Assembly: GCA_028583685.1 (NCBI GenBank)
Contig: JAMXIF010000086.1
Coordinates: forward strand, 14,926,071 to 14,990,070
Direction of reading: 5' to 3'
DNA length: 64,000 nt
From: Petaurus breviceps papuanus
Taxonomy: Eukaryota > Chordata > Mammalia > Diprotodontia > Petauridae
The position numbers and the translations under genes are program-made. Positions 11,070 to 23,018 of the stretch are shown one piece after another. How positions within the stretch are numbered: the stretch's first letter is position 1; each line of letters starts with the position of its first letter. The notes below the pieces were generated by a model. It saw nothing but the letters and a program-made list of their open reading frames with translations, did no database searches and was not told the origin of the DNA.

Positions 11070-11265
11070 ATAAAGTTGAGGCTGTGTGGTACAAGGGATG
11101 TTGAATCAGAGGACCTGGGTTTAAATCCTGAATCTAATGCTTATTACCTGTCTGACCTTGGGAAAATCACTTCATGACTCTTGACCTCACTTCCCTCATT
11201 TTAAAATGAAAGGATTGAATTATATGACCTCTAAGGTCCAATTTGAAATCTATGATCCTAAATGA
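11070..11265 (+). mobile_element. MIR/CORE-SINE relic
   Basis: GAGGACCTGGGTTTAAATCC, GTCTGACCTTGGGAAAATCA, and the end CTAAGGTCCAATTTGAAATC then TATGATCCT, the typical terminus of this CORE-SINE group. Confidence 0.75.
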
Positions 11266-11854
11266 AGAAAAGTAACAGTAAAAATGAAGAAGAAATTTAA
11301 TATGGTAAATGAGAGTGATGATGATTGAAATGAGGAAAAATTATGGGGTTGTCAAAAACCCTTACAGAATAATTTCAGCAATTAGAGAGAAGTCTGTGCT
11401 CTGTACTTCATGTTGACCCAATTATAGGGATAGTTATAGGACCACCCTTGATTCAGCACAAGGGAAAATGCTTCCTGATACAAAAACAAGTGTGACACAA
11501 ACGATCTTCCATTTGCCATGTTTATCACTGTAATGGAAGGAGTTGAATGTTGAGTGAAGCTGGTTCAGAGGAAGTTAAAATGATTCTAAGCCATGTACTA
11601 AGCTGCAGGACAAAGATAATGAAACTATTCAGGAAATGTGAGCTGGGAAACCAGCATGTAGGTGGCACTGAACTGCAGTTATTTATAATCCTTTCCAGGG
11701 GCAAGGAATAACTGGAAAGTTATTTAAGAGTAGATTGACTACTTAAGTTAGAACCTCTGCTAGCTGGTGATATTGAGACCAACTATCTAGATTCTAGGGA
11801 AAAACACAACTGAAGTAGATTATTTACATAGGAGAGAGAGCTATGATTGTGGAA
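11266..11854. other. Unassigned
   Basis: No repeat family or gene recognised. Confidence 0.5.
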
Positions 11855-11868
11855 CTGGGGTAATTCTT

Positions 11869-12170
11869 TTTTTTTTTTTAAGCAATCGGGGTTAAGTAAC
11901 TTGCTAAAGGTTACATGGCCAGTTATTTCTGGGTGTGGTGCTAAGTGTTGGAGCCCAGATTCGATCCCCAGGTCATTCCGACACTGGAGCCGGTGCTCTT
12001 ACTCACTGAGCCACCTGGCCACCCCTAAGCAATTTGGGTTAAGTAACTTGCTCAAGGTTACATGGACAGGTGTTTCTGGGTAGGAGGTAAGTGTCGGAGC
12101 CTGGATTCGATCCCCAGGTCATCCCGACACTGGAGCTGGTGCTCTTACTTGCTGTGCTACCTGGTCGCCC
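11869..12170 (-). mobile_element. Dimeric WSINE-like element, copy 1
   Basis: Two head-to-tail monomers, joined at 12025/12026, lie between one perfect 14-bp duplication, CTGGGGTAATTCTT, at 11855-11868 and 12171-12184. With the duplication outside both units, this was one insertion. Only the unit nearer the A-tail (T run at 11869-11879) ends in poly-A. The two arms differ at fixed places: CAGTTATTTCTGGGTGTGG and CTGAGCCACC in the tail arm, CAGGTGTTTCTGGGTAGG and CTGTGCTACC in the other. Both arms keep tRNA-like A- and B-box regions. Confidence 0.93.
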
Positions 12171-12184
12171 CTGGGGTAATTCTT

Positions 12185-12849
12185 GCAGTCAATTAATGTG
12201 AATCCCTGTAGTTTACATTGTAAGGAACTGGAATTCAGGCATTTTCTTACATCTGTCTGTTTGTGACAGTTCTTAACCTGGGATCTATGAACTTCAGGGG
12301 TGAACATGTATGGAAAAAATTTTTATTTTCATTAATCTCTAATTTCCCTCAATTATTTAAAAATATTCTGAGAAGTCTGTCCATGGACTTTACCAGACTG
12401 TCGAAGTGATCCATAACATAAAAGAACAAAATAATTAAGAACGCTTTGTTTAGAGAAAGCAGGTTCATTGATGGGGACTCTGTCTCAGAGTCTGTGGGCA
12501 GGCAGTAGGAGTTCCCTAAGGGTACAACTCAGCCTCTTCAGATCAACCTGCCAATTGACCTGTGACAAGCAGATGATGTGATAAAACATACCTTAGAGAT
12601 AACCTGAGGCTTTCCCTCTTCTGGATGTAGGAGTTAGTTGAAAATAAGGAGGATGTTCAGGAACTTTTGATGTCCTTTTATACATTGAAAGAGGAATAAC
12701 AAAATGAATGACCATAAAAGAACAGCATGAGACAAATAATAGACTAATTTCAAGTGAATTTCTCATAGAAAGTTTATACTTACTTCAAGGCTCTATTATT
12801 CAGTAAAGTAAGTGCCCACTCCACCTACAAAGATCATAATTTCTCTACA
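12185..12849. other. Unassigned
   Basis: No clear feature; AACCTGGGATCTATGAACTT near 12280 may be a decayed interspersed repeat. Confidence 0.4.
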
Positions 12850-13040
12850 GCTTAATAGATTGTTCTTGAGAGTAGTTGCAACTGAAACATTCATCACCTT
12901 GGAGCCAATCTGTTGAGCCTCCTTCAGTTTTGCTAACTGGTTCTCAGATAATAGAGAGACTCTATTACCAAATCCATACCCAAAGTCTTTTCAATCCATA
13001 CTAAAGCTCCCATTCTGCTAAAATAGCTTTTGACGAACAT
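12850..13040 (+). repeat. Unclassified interspersed repeat A, copy 2
   Basis: GTTGCAACTGAAACATTCAT, GGAGCCAATCTGTTGAGCCT and GGTTCTCAGATAATAGAG follow the other copies in order. Confidence 0.6.
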
Positions 13041-13389
13041 GGGGTCACCTACACACCAAAATGAAGTATCAGAGTAAGTTTTGAATAGAAGAAAGTTAAT
13101 ATATGCTTATTTTACAATTACTTCCCCTCCTACATCTTCTCCCCCTCCCATTCACCTCCTCCCTCCACCCCCAATCATCGTTAGATGGTTTAGAGAACAA
13201 TCATTCACCAGGAGACTCCACCAAAGAAAAATTTACATGTGTTCACCAATTTACAGGCTTAAAGACTTTCCTGAAGGCACTTGCAGGTTAAGTGTATTGG
13301 TCAGGGGTCACAAAACCAGGACTTGTCAGAAGCTGGACTTGAACTCAGATTTTCATGAATCTCTGTCCACTATGTGGTATTGATTATTT

Positions 13390-13515
13390 GTTGTTATAGT
13401 CATTTGGTTGTTTTTCGGTTGTGTCCAATTCTTTGTTTGAAGTTTTTTGTCATTTGAAGTTTTCTTGGAAAAGACACTGGAGTGGTTTGCCATTTCCTTC
13501 TCCAGCTCATTTTAC
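13390..13515 (-). mobile_element. RTE-type SINE tail, antisense
   Basis: TTGTTGTTATAGTCATTTGG at the start and GAGTGGTTTGCCATTTCCTT then CTCCAGCTCATTTTACA at the end give the reversed second half of the common SINE. The tRNA head is missing. Confidence 0.75.
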
Positions 13516-13602
13516 ATTTACAGCTCATTAACTGCCCCCATAATCTATTTATTATAGATATTCACTTAAATATTTTTGGTGCAAATAGTATGTTTAAAGG
13601 GT

Positions 13603-13858
13603 GGGCAACTAGGTGGCACAGTGGATAGGATACTGCATTGGGAATCAGGAAGACTCATCTCCCTGAGTTCAAATCTGGCCTCAGACACATACTAGCTGTG
13701 TAACCCTGGGCAGGTCACTGAACCCCGTTTGCTGCAGTTCTGTCATCTGTAAAATGAGCTGGAGAAGGAAATGACAAACCACTCCACTGTCTTTGCCAAG
13801 GAAATCCCAAATGGGGGTCACAAAGAGTCAGACACAACTAAACAACAAGCAAAATTAA
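13603..13858 (+). mobile_element. Full-length tRNA SINE with RTE-like tail
   Basis: Head GGCAACTAGGTGGCACAGTG, middle AAATGAGCTGGAGAAGGAAA, end GAGTCAGACACAACTAAACA then ACAAGC. It is one of the most complete copies here and a good reference for this family. Confidence 0.92.
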
Positions 13859-15337
13859 GAATTTTGTTTGGAGCTAATGTGATACATATATAATATGTGT
13901 TCTCTGGCCATACTCTCTCAGGACCAGTATGCTGCATTGCACCTCAGACTTCTGGGGTACCCTAATGCATTTGTGGAGTATTTCTAATCTAATGGCTGGA
14001 ATCCATACTGGCTATATTCTAGTCATTTTAGGGGCTCAATGACTAGCACCCCTTGTTTCTTTTACCCACTTAAACATTAGTTGTCTTTTGCATAGGGATA
14101 TTTACTTAAAAGATATAGCAAGAACAAATGTAAAAACATTTCCCTCAATACCTCTGGGACCTAATGCCCCCTACGAAGGTTCAAATCCTAAATAGCATTG
14201 CAGGCTTTTAGTGGCTGGAGTCCTGAATGTCACTGCAGATATTGGCTCTGTTCTGGGCTGTCTACAACACCTGACCTGGATTCTAGGACTCCTGAATTCC
14301 AATGACTCACATTCTAAGCCTTTGAAATACCCAAGGTTGGATATTTTAGTCCCTGCACCTAGAACAGAAAAAAATTAATAAAAAGGCTGACAACGCAGGC
14401 CCACTTCTCAGGGATTGTATGATCTGGGAGGAGGAGAGTAGGACCCACAGATGCTTCTTTTTACAGTTTGGTTCTCTTATCCAACAGTGAGTGAAGGTGT
14501 CATCTTCCTACCTTAGGTAGAAATTCAGCAAGGAGCATGGCCAGAGTTGACTCAGGCCCTTCTGAGGTCAGTTATATAACCAATAGAAAAAGGTTTCTTC
14601 TCTAGGCCAACTAAAACCAGTTACATAATGGTGGGTTAAAAATCTTCAGTCCTTCCTGCTGAGAACATGGCTTGATCATGAGACTGAGCCACTTCTAACA
14701 ATTTGGACAAAGGATTTCATTTCTATCCAGACCATGCTGGTTGATTTTCTCCTTCATAAGCTGGGTTCCCTAAGCTACAATGGAAGTGTACAATTACATG
14801 GATTTATTTCTTAAGGGTAGAAATTCACCTAGATTAGATTCAGGAAATAGAAAGGAAAAACCTCAATCCTAATTTCATGATTAGTTATTAATATAATAGA
14901 AAAATCACTTCTCTCAATAGTACTACTTAAAGAAGATTCAGAAAATTAAGTTTTAATGCCTTAGAATTGCTTGGGAGGCCCATATTTAAATTTCATCAGG
15001 ACATAAAACAGTTGTGGAACTACTGAATTGGTATTTCACATTTCACTTTGCTCTTCACTGTCAAAACAACTCCTAGTCAGTATCTTCTGATAAAATGGGC
15101 CAAGCTTGGACCCTTGTTGGTGGTCATCTTCAGGAGTACTAGAGGAATGGATGGAGGCACCTCCTCTTGTCTCTAGTTACCTCTAATAAAAAGTCCTAGG
15201 ACTTTCGGACTTCTTAAAATCACAAGGTCACCTCCAAGCCTGGACATGTCTTTCTTGGGATATATTCATTCATTTAAGATCAGGAAAAGACAAACATGAA
15301 AGTAGCAACCCAAAACTCAGGTTCAAGTTTGTCTAGA
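13859..15337. other. Unassigned
   Basis: About 1.5 kb with no repeat family, RNA gene or convincing ORF that I recognise. Confidence 0.5.
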
Positions 15338-15585
15338 CTTGTTGTTGCTGTTTAGTCATTTCAGTTGTGTCTGACTCTTTATGATTCCATTTGGAGCTGG
15401 AATGGTTTGCCATTTCCTTTTCCAGCTCGTTTTACAGATGAGGAAATTGAGGCAAATAGGGTTAGGTGACTAGCCCAGGGTCACACATCTAGTAAGTATC
15501 TGAGGTCAGATTTGAACTCAGGAAGATGAGCCTTTCTAATTACAGGCCTGGAGCTCTATCCATCCATCCATTCTAGCTACCCCAT
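15338..15585 (-). mobile_element. tRNA SINE with RTE-like tail, antisense
   Basis: GTTGTTGCTGTTTAGTCATT, GGTTTGCCATTTCCTTTTCC, GACTAGCCCAGGGTCACACA and the head side CTCTATCC with a small expanded ATCC run. Confidence 0.9.
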
Positions 15586-15929
15586 TGTGTGCCACCCCTT
15601 CCCTGCCCCTTATCGTAAATGTCACGAAAAATTCAGACATTGTCCAGTCAGAAGGGAAGAGAATTGAGGATTGGAGTCACTTTCTTTTAAATATACACTA
15701 GCCATTAATTAATCAATGGTTAACAAGGGGACTGCTTTGTTATGTCAAAGTTTTATTTTAGTTTATTTTTTAAAGTTTTATTTTCATTCTCAGCCTCCAC
15801 ATAGTTAGAAGCAGTTAGGAGGTTTTTCATTCCCAGAGGGATCAAGTACTGAGTCAACATGACCCTGGAGTCTCTGGAAATTTATAGAGATGCTCCAGGC
15901 ACATATCTATGGATAGATCAATAGATCTA
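15586..15929. other. Unassigned
   Basis: No recognised feature. Confidence 0.45.
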
Positions 15930-16012
15930 TAATGAACATTTATATAATATTAAATACATATACATATAATATATAGTTATATATGTATATATACATACAT
16001 GCATATATATGA
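15930..16012. repeat. AT-rich TA/CATA tract
   Basis: Imperfect TATA, CATA and GTATA units, with self-complementary stretches. Confidence 0.85.
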
Positions 16013-16132
16013 GACAACTTTCAATGCTATTCTTGTTGACTGTGACTCTTTCCAACCTTCCTTCTGTACTCTCTGTGCATTTAAGAACTGCTCAATGATG
16101 CTGTTTCTTTTTTTTACCTTCTTTTTTGTCTA

Positions 16133-16654
16133 TTCTCTTTCGAAAAAATAATACAAAGCCCTTGTAACAGATTATAAATAGTAAAGCAAAGTATATTCAC
16201 ATATTAACCATGTCAAAAATGTATGTCTAAATATGCAGATTTAAGATTCAAGATGCATATTTTGAATCCAATCACCTCTCTGTGAAGAGGTGTGATAAAA
16301 GTGGACTTTTGGGAAGACATACCTGACTCCATTTTGCTCTGTATTAGACATTTTGCTGTGTATGACTTTTGAATAAACTGCACAATAAACTTTGAATAAA
16401 ATTTCTCTTTCGAAAAAATAATACAAAGCCCTTGTAACAGATTATAAAGAGTAAAGCAAAGTATATTCACATATTAACCATGTCAAAAAAATGTATGTCT
16501 AAATATGCAGATTTAAGATTCAAGATGCATATTTTGAATCCAATCACCTCTCTGTGAAGAGGTGTGATAAAAGTGGACTTTTGGGAAGACATAACTGACT
16601 CCATTTTGCTCTGTATTAGACATTTTGCTGTGTATGACCTTTGAATAAACTGCA
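16133..16654. repeat. Near-identical 250-bp tandem duplication
   Basis: Copy 1 is 16133-16382 and copy 2 is 16403-16654, with a 20-base spacer. I count three substitutions (16193 T/G region, the ACATACCTG/ACATAACTG change and the TGACTTTTG/TGACCTTTG change) and one 2-base length change in an A run, so about 99% identity. Each copy has a 7-bp stem (CACCTCT/AGAGGTG) and ends in TGAATAAACTGCA with a poly-A signal. The composition (AATAAA at the end, GACTCCATTTTGCTC before it) recalls an LTR, but I cannot assign one. The duplication is far younger than its surroundings. Confidence 0.95.
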
Positions 16655-16839
16655 GGACTAACTACAATATACAGTTCCCTTCAGTGTTTTCTTTGTTACT
16701 TTAATTGATATTAAAAGATTTAATTGTTAGAAAAAAATTTTTTGACAGCCTAAAGAATGTTTCCCTCCCTTAACTAGTCTGACAGATGATAAATGGTATT
16801 TTTTGATTAAGTGAACTAGCTATACTAACAAGGACAAAT

Positions 16840-17085
16840 CCCTTTCCATCTTTTGTAGCTAATGATATACATTCTTCTTAATGAGCACACCCCTTTTGCC
16901 CCTGTGTTCCCTGTATACTACAATAAGCAGTTATCATGTTGATTTGTCTCATGTAATGTATAAACTACTAGCTGAATTGTGAAAGACACATGTTTCCATC
17001 ATCTGCTGTGGAGTTTGTCATGCCCTGAGTGAATAAACAGAAGTAAAATTTTTCTTTGACTTGTCCTAGTTTATTGGCAGAGGCT
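16840..17085 (+). mobile_element. Possible LTR fossil fragment
   Basis: The segment has a TATA-like GTATAAAC near 16958 and, about 70 bases on, TGAATAAACAGAAG, an order seen in solo LTRs. No termini or duplications were found. This is a weak call; the family is unknown. Confidence 0.25.
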
Positions 17086-17164
17086 AGTAGATGTTTCCTG
17101 GCTTTATCATTAGTCCTTTGGAACTGTGGTTAGTTATTACCATTAATCAGAGTTCTTAAATATT

Positions 17165-17890
17165 TCAAAGTTGTTTGTATTTATAATGCTGTTATAATAC
17201 GAATTGTTCTTCTGGATTTGCTCTTTGTACTCTGCATCAGTTCACATAAGTCTTTCCAGATTGCTCTGTGCCCATCCTTTTCACCATGGTCCAGTAATAT
17301 CCCATTACATTCATGTGCAATAGAGTGATCAACCTTTCTTCGATTGATGGTAACTTCCTTAGTTTCTAGGTCTTTGCTAAAACAAGAAGGGCTATTATCA
17401 ATAGTTTTGTATGTATAGATCTTTCCCCACTTTTTGATTTCTTTGGGGTATATGCACAACAGGGGCTTCACTGGGTCAAAGGGTTTGCTCAGTCTAATGA
17501 CTTTTTGGGAGTAGTTCTAAATGGATCCCCAGAATAGCTTGACCAGTTTACAGATCTACCAAAATTAACGTGCCTATCTTCCCACATTCCCTTCAACAAT
17601 TTTCATTTTCCCTTTTTTTGTCATCTTTACCAATCTATTGGATTTGAGGAAGAAATTTTTTATTTGCTTTAACTTACATTTCTCTAATTATTTAGAGTAT
17701 TTTTTTTCATATGATAGCTTGGATTTCTTCCTTTAAAATCTGTTCATATCTTTTGACCATTTATCTATTGGGGAATGGCTTTTGTTCTTATATATCTCAA
17801 TCAGATCTTTATATATCTGAAATATGAAACCTTTATCAGAGAAACCTGTTGAAAATATTTTCCCCCAGTTACCTATTTCCTAAAAGGATT
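17165..17890 (-). mobile_element. L1 ORF2 3' part, antisense, older subfamily
   Basis: The minus strand reads LLCIYPKEIKKW and AIWKDLCELMQ, parts of the ORF2 C-terminus. Plus-strand phrases such as TATTGGGGAATGGCTTTTGT and CTTTATCAGAGAAACCTGTT support the more 5' part. It is more diverged than the other L1 copies and lacks the usual UTR. Confidence 0.85.
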
Positions 17891-18154
17891 CTGTTAATCC
17901 CTTTTTGGAAACACTCTAGATATGACCAAATCTTTCATCCCTTTCCACCCTCTTCAGAGTTCTGGGGCAGGGGGGAGAGGGAATTTAATCAACCAGAGAG
18001 AAAAACCTGATATTTTCTCATTGGAGTCAGATATTGGCCCTCCTTCCAGGATTGAACCTGGTCTCTATGTATATAAAACTGGAACCCCTTAATGGGAAAA
18101 TAATACATTATTCTTTATCCTTAAATTGTGGGTCTTTTTTGTAAAATAAAGTTA
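17891..18154. other. Unassigned
   Basis: No recognised feature. Confidence 0.4.
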
Positions 18155-18350
18155 TCAGACTAGATCATAGGATTTAGAACTAGAAGAGACTAAAATCATC
18201 TTGTCCAACTCCCTCATATCATGAAAGAGGAAACTGTAGCCAGGAGAAGTTGTATGCAACTTTGCCCAACCTAATGTATGACACAAGCAGGATTGAAATC
18301 CAAAGCTAATAAATGCCCTGCCTTCAGGCAAGTGCAACTATGAATTTAAA
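18155..18350 (-). mobile_element. MIR/CORE-SINE relic, antisense
   Basis: ATCATAGGATTTAGAACTAG, CATCTTGTCCAACTCCCTCA and AGAGGAAACTG give the antisense MIR3-like order. Confidence 0.72.
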
Positions 18351-18995
18351 AAATTTCATCATTTTCTTCCTTTAATTCCTAAGGTTCCTTCCATCTATAA
18401 ATCTAAAATCTTATGCCCTGTAATACTTCTTATCTCATGTTGTTTCCTCCTGGAAACAACCAAGAAATTTCCAAGCCATTTCCCCTTCCCAGGAGACTTG
18501 TTAATATCCAGTCTCTTTAAAGAGTTTTTCTAAACTCTTGAAGTGAGCAGTTCATGTTACACTGATTCTTAACTTCCCTCAGCAATTCATATGTTTCCCT
18601 CCACAGATACAGTGCATCAAAAATCAGTCATGAACTGCAACAGTTTCTTAGCTTATTTCGGCTCCGTTATACAGTTATTAATGTTTTAATTTTAGTTTTG
18701 AGCTCATGAAAAGTAAGTGTAAACCAAGTTGTTATGAAGGACAGAGCATTGCTGTATTAAGAACATTTGACTCAGTCACAGTGTTTTTATTTCTAAAAGC
18801 ATGTAACCTGCTGGCCTGGTCCCATTGTCCCCAAAGGTATATGTGGTGAAACAAGAACCATGAACTCCAACATTTGGAGAGCTGCAGTTTTGTCCCCAAG
18901 CTAGTGACATATTATATTTGGAATCTTTGTTGGAGAGTTTTGTCCATGTTTTTGATCAAGATCCTGAAGTAGCTAATACTGTGAATAATAATAAA
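18351..18995. other. Unassigned
   Basis: No recognised feature. Confidence 0.45.
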
Positions 18996-19040
18996 AGTAG
19001 TAGTAGTAGTAGTAGTAGCAGTAGTAGTAGTAGAAGTAGA
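18996..19040. repeat. (TAG)n microsatellite
   Basis: About 13 TAG/CAG units with minor interruptions, directly left of the TMA7 retrocopy target site. Confidence 0.93.
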
Positions 19041-19054
19041 TAGCATTTATTTAT

Positions 19055-19448
<394 letters not shown>

Positions 19449-19885
19449 AGATAGCATTTATTTATCACTTTAAGGTTTACAAAGTGTTTTAAAATTTGTG
19501 ATCTTCACAACAACTCTGGGTGGTAGGTGATATTATTATTCCCATTTTTAGAGATGAAGAAAGCTGAGAGCAATTAAATGACTTGTCCAGAGTCATGTAG
19601 CTAGTGCTAAGGTAAGCTAGGTGGCACACTGGGTATTAGAATCAAGAAGACGTAAGTTCAAATGTGGCCTTACTAGCTGGGTGGCCCTGGACAAGTCATG
19701 TAACTCCTGTTTGCCTCAGTTTCCTCATCTGCAAATTGGGTATGATAACAGGCCCTGTCTCATAGGGTTGTTTTGAGGATCACATGAGATAATATTTGTA
19801 AATCACTTATTATTAGTGTGTGTCCGAGGCAATATTTGAACTTCTGACTCTAAGTCCTGTGTTCTATTGTGCCATTTAGTTGCCA
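19449..19885 (-). mobile_element. MIR relic, antisense, split by a SINE
   Basis: ATAGCATTTATTTATCACTT, CACAACAACTCTGGGTGGTA and GACTTGTCCAGAGTCATGTA give the core. It resumes after the SINE at 19613-19815 with GTCCGAGGCAATATTTGAAC and ends TGCCATTTAGTTGCCAC. Confidence 0.8.
19613..19815 (+). mobile_element. MIR-type tRNA SINE
   Basis: TAAGCTAGGTGGCACACTGG, GACAAGTCATGTAACTCCTG, CAGTTTCCTCATCTGCAAAT and GGTTGTTTTGAGGATCACAT. It lies in the opposite direction inside an older MIR. Confidence 0.8.
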
Positions 19886-20074
19886 CTAAGCAAGCAGCAA
19901 ATGAGTCTCCTTGTGTGTGTTTAAATTAATAATGAGAGACATGATGGCATACTGGAGAGAGGAGTGGCCTTGGGAGTGGACCCTCAATGAACAGAATGAG
20001 AACTGGGTAAGTTAGTTATGTCACTGGTCAGTTAAAATCTCCATACCTCAAGCATCTCTCCAGGACTCTAAATC
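19886..20074. other. Unassigned
   Basis: Short stretch with no recognised feature. Confidence 0.4.
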
Positions 20075-20155
20075 AATCAGTCATTTATTAAATGCCTCCT
20101 ACGTGTCAGGCACTATGTTAGATGCTATTATATAAAGACAAAAAATCAACTATTG
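20075..20155 (-). mobile_element. L2 3'-end fragment, antisense
   Basis: GTCATTTATTAAATGCCTCC and GTGTCAGGCACTATGTTAGA. Confidence 0.75.
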
Positions 20156-20164
20156 GACTATAAG

Positions 20165-20412
20165 TTAATAACTGACATTTATATATAGTGTTTTAAAGGT
20201 TTACAACACACTTTGCATATATCATCTCATTTGCTTCTCACAACAACCCTATGAAGTAGATATTTCTATTACCTTCATTTTCAGATGAGGAAACTGAGAT
20301 TATAGAGTGTTAAGTGACTTGCCCTATGTCAGATGACTAGATTTGAGGTAAAATTTGAACTCAGGTCTTCCTGACTCCAGGCTCTATCTGCTGTGCCACC
20401 AAACTACCTCAA
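20165..20412 (-). mobile_element. MIR/CORE-SINE, antisense, near complete
   Basis: CATTTATATATAGTGTTTTA, CACAACAACCCTATGAAGTA, CAGATGAGGAAACTGAGATT, GAACTCAGGTCTTCCTGACT and TGTGCCACC. Confidence 0.87.
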
Positions 20413-21363
20413 TGGGTAGAAGAAATGGGTGAAAAATGTATAGAAGTAAAATTAGGCTTAATGTAAATGTAACTAGGGGCTCAGAATTCATTTGCATAAG
20501 ACTCCTTATTAGCGAAGATTGATTATTCAATTTGTGGGAGATGGAGTTGGCAAAAATTTGGGAAAAGAGAGATCTCAGTTTTCTGATTTCTAGCTTCAAG
20601 AGAGAAGACATAAGGTTCCAGGTTCTCTTCAGGGAGATATCCTTGAAGGGAGATTCTGGGAAGAATGCAATGTATAAAGGATCCAGCACTTTCAGTATAT
20701 CTTTATTTCTAACTTGCCATAGTAGAGACTTTTGGCTATTTCCCCTTGAGGGAAATCTGGGAATCTCTTTCTTGGAACTGACATATTTCCAAGTGGAGAG
20801 CTCATTCACTGTGTATTGACTGGTCCATGTTCTCATTTGTATAACTTCTCTGATTTCTGTTTGCTATCAGTGTGGAGAGATGGGCTTATTTGCTAATCAT
20901 TATGTGTGATGTTTGCGTAATTGGCACTGGGCAGGAAGGAAGTCAAACCTTGGATGTTTGACTTGGAACATTCCTTCCCCATTAAAGAATATCATAGCCA
21001 GAATATCAATATCATCTTGAATCTAAAAATATTTCCCTTTGACCAATAATATTTAGGCAGAAGAGATAGATAATGATTCTATATAGAATATTCTCTACAG
21101 AGGGCATATAGTACCTGCTCTCTGAGTAGAGCAGAGAGACCAGCCTTATGGCCCCAGTCTCTTGCTCCCCTGATGGCAAGAGATTTTCAAAATTTTATTT
21201 TATTTTAAAATGGAATAAAACATGCATTTCTATAATTTAAGTCATTTTTGGAGATGGCTGGGTTGAGAAGACACTAGAGATAATCTGTTCATACTTTCCC
21301 TAGAGTCATGTTGTACAGACAGACCCAAGTGGATGCTCATAACCTTTGTGAGCAATGTTCCCT
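20413..21363. other. Unassigned
   Basis: ORFs exist on both strands (150 aa minus at 20384-20836, 95 aa plus) but neither resembles a known protein; they are mutual shadows. No clear repeats. Confidence 0.45.
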
Positions 21364-21394
21364 GCCCCCCCTTCTCCCCCCCCCCCCCCCCCCG
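21364..21394. repeat. Poly-C tract
   Basis: A C-rich run with an uninterrupted block of about 17-18 C bases, unusual in mammalian DNA. Confidence 0.95.
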
Positions 21395-21640
21395 CAATAC
21401 TGACAAACAACAGAAATGGAGTGGGCACTTTAGGAAGTAATTGGTTTCTCTTCACTTGAGGTTTTTAAGTAAAGGCTGAATGACCACTTGTCAAATTGTG
21501 CAGGGAATTCTTTTTCAGGTATAGGTTCAAATTAACTGGCACCTTTAGACACCAGGTTCAGCCCTGTACCATATTGTTTTTGAAAAGATGTATTAAATAA
21601 AATAAAACATTCCTCAAGTTTTCTTCAAAATAAGTATTTT

Positions 21641-21787
21641 TAAAAAGTCAATTGGGGCTAAGTAACTTGCCCAAGATTACACGGCCAGTTATTTCGTGTG
21701 GGTGTTAAGTATCTGAGGCCAGAACTGATCCCGGGTCTCCTGACTCCGGGGCCGACACTCTTACTCACTGTTCCACCTGGCCGCCCC
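21641..21787 (-). mobile_element. WSINE-like monomer, antisense, older
   Basis: CAATTGGGGCTAAGTAACTT, GGCCAGTTATTTCGTGTGGG and TGTTCCACCTGGCCGCCCC. A perfect 15-bp duplication, CAAAATAAGTATTTT, lies at 21626-21640 and 21788-21802. Its middle (GTCTCCTGACTCCGGGG) is nearer the common SINE than the other WSINE-like copies. Confidence 0.9.
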
Positions 21788-21802
21788 CAAAATAAGTATT
21801 TT

Positions 21803-23018
21803 GAAAACTTAAAGTAAAAGATCTTTGGAGCATCTCATGGTAGTGTCTTGTGGTAAATGGTAAAGCCAGTGTCCTTGGGAAATAAGCTGTTTCCCAAAAG
21901 TTCTTCATCTAGATAGTTGAAGTTTACTTCCTTGAGCACCATCATGTTAAAAAAAAAATCAACCACTTAAATGAGTCTTTTCTAAAAATGCATCATATAC
22001 TTCCCTACCTCCTTAGACAGAGTATACTGAACATAACCTAGTCTTTTCTACCTGATTCTGGGTTGTTGCTATAAACAGCAGTCATTGTTATACAGACCTA
22101 GGGCTGTTTGTTGGTTTTCTTATTTCTTCCTGGGCTCTGGCTGTCACCTTTCACAACTGTCAGTGTTTGTGAGCCCAGAAGCCCCAGGGCTTTGTTGCTG
22201 GTGGTCTGCTGTCCACTCTTTGAAGAGCTGAAGGTTACTAAGGGAATTCTGATGACCAAGCTTATTAAATATGGAACTTCATTTTATATAGTCCTAGTGC
22301 AGCAGCAGAATGTTAGTGAAAGTGGGGCAACTGTTCAGATGGGAAGATGTTGACAGTGTTATATTCCTGCAGAAAGATGAAACATATGAACTTAGGACTT
22401 TTAAAAAAATTATTATTATCTTTTTAGCAAGAACTATTGATCAAGATAGAAAACTACCAGATGGGGGTTTCCCCTTGCAAAACTTTGGATTCTTCCTCCT
22501 CAGGATTTTCTCTCCTGTAATCCTGGTCTGGAAGATTTCAAATGCTTGGCTCTGCTTGCCAGTTGCTAGTTATAGCTATAACTGGTAGGCCATGGTTGAG
22601 GGCCCCAGAGGGGTTCTGGGCTTCACTCAGTGCCTGGCCTTATGGGTAGCTGTTTTCTTTGCAACTTTACAAAAATAAAAATGTCTTTTTCTCTCACTTC
22701 TGAGCTCAAGACTATCCTTCAGGTAACTGAGTTTGTCAGAAGGCTGGTTGTTGGTTAAGTTTTGGGTAAGAATTACTGTTCTATATTAAAATATGAGTAG
22801 TTTAACTGAAGAGCATAACTACTGAGCTCAAAGCATGGCCTGTTCATTCTTCCCTGTTTCTTTGTAGCTCTTGTACAATAGTGGTCCTCATACTTCCAGA
22901 TATATAATTTTAAGTATTGATGCCCCCTGCAAAAAACCCCGAATGGGCAGCTATTTTCTTTTTTGTTCACGATGAGAATAGGCTGTCTTAAATTTTAGTG
23001 CAAACCTTATGTCCAGAG
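21803..23018. other. Unassigned
   Basis: About 1.2 kb without a repeat I can name. Overlapping ORFs at 22108-22588 match nothing I know. Confidence 0.45.

Noticed and set aside
16133-16654. CRISPR-like array
   Set aside because: Only two long units in a vertebrate genome; a tandem duplication, not an array. No other direct-repeat and spacer pattern was found.
20384-20836. 150-aa minus-strand ORF as a possible gene
   Set aside because: No similarity I recognise; it overlaps a MIR at one end and an opposite-strand ORF, with no start or splice context.
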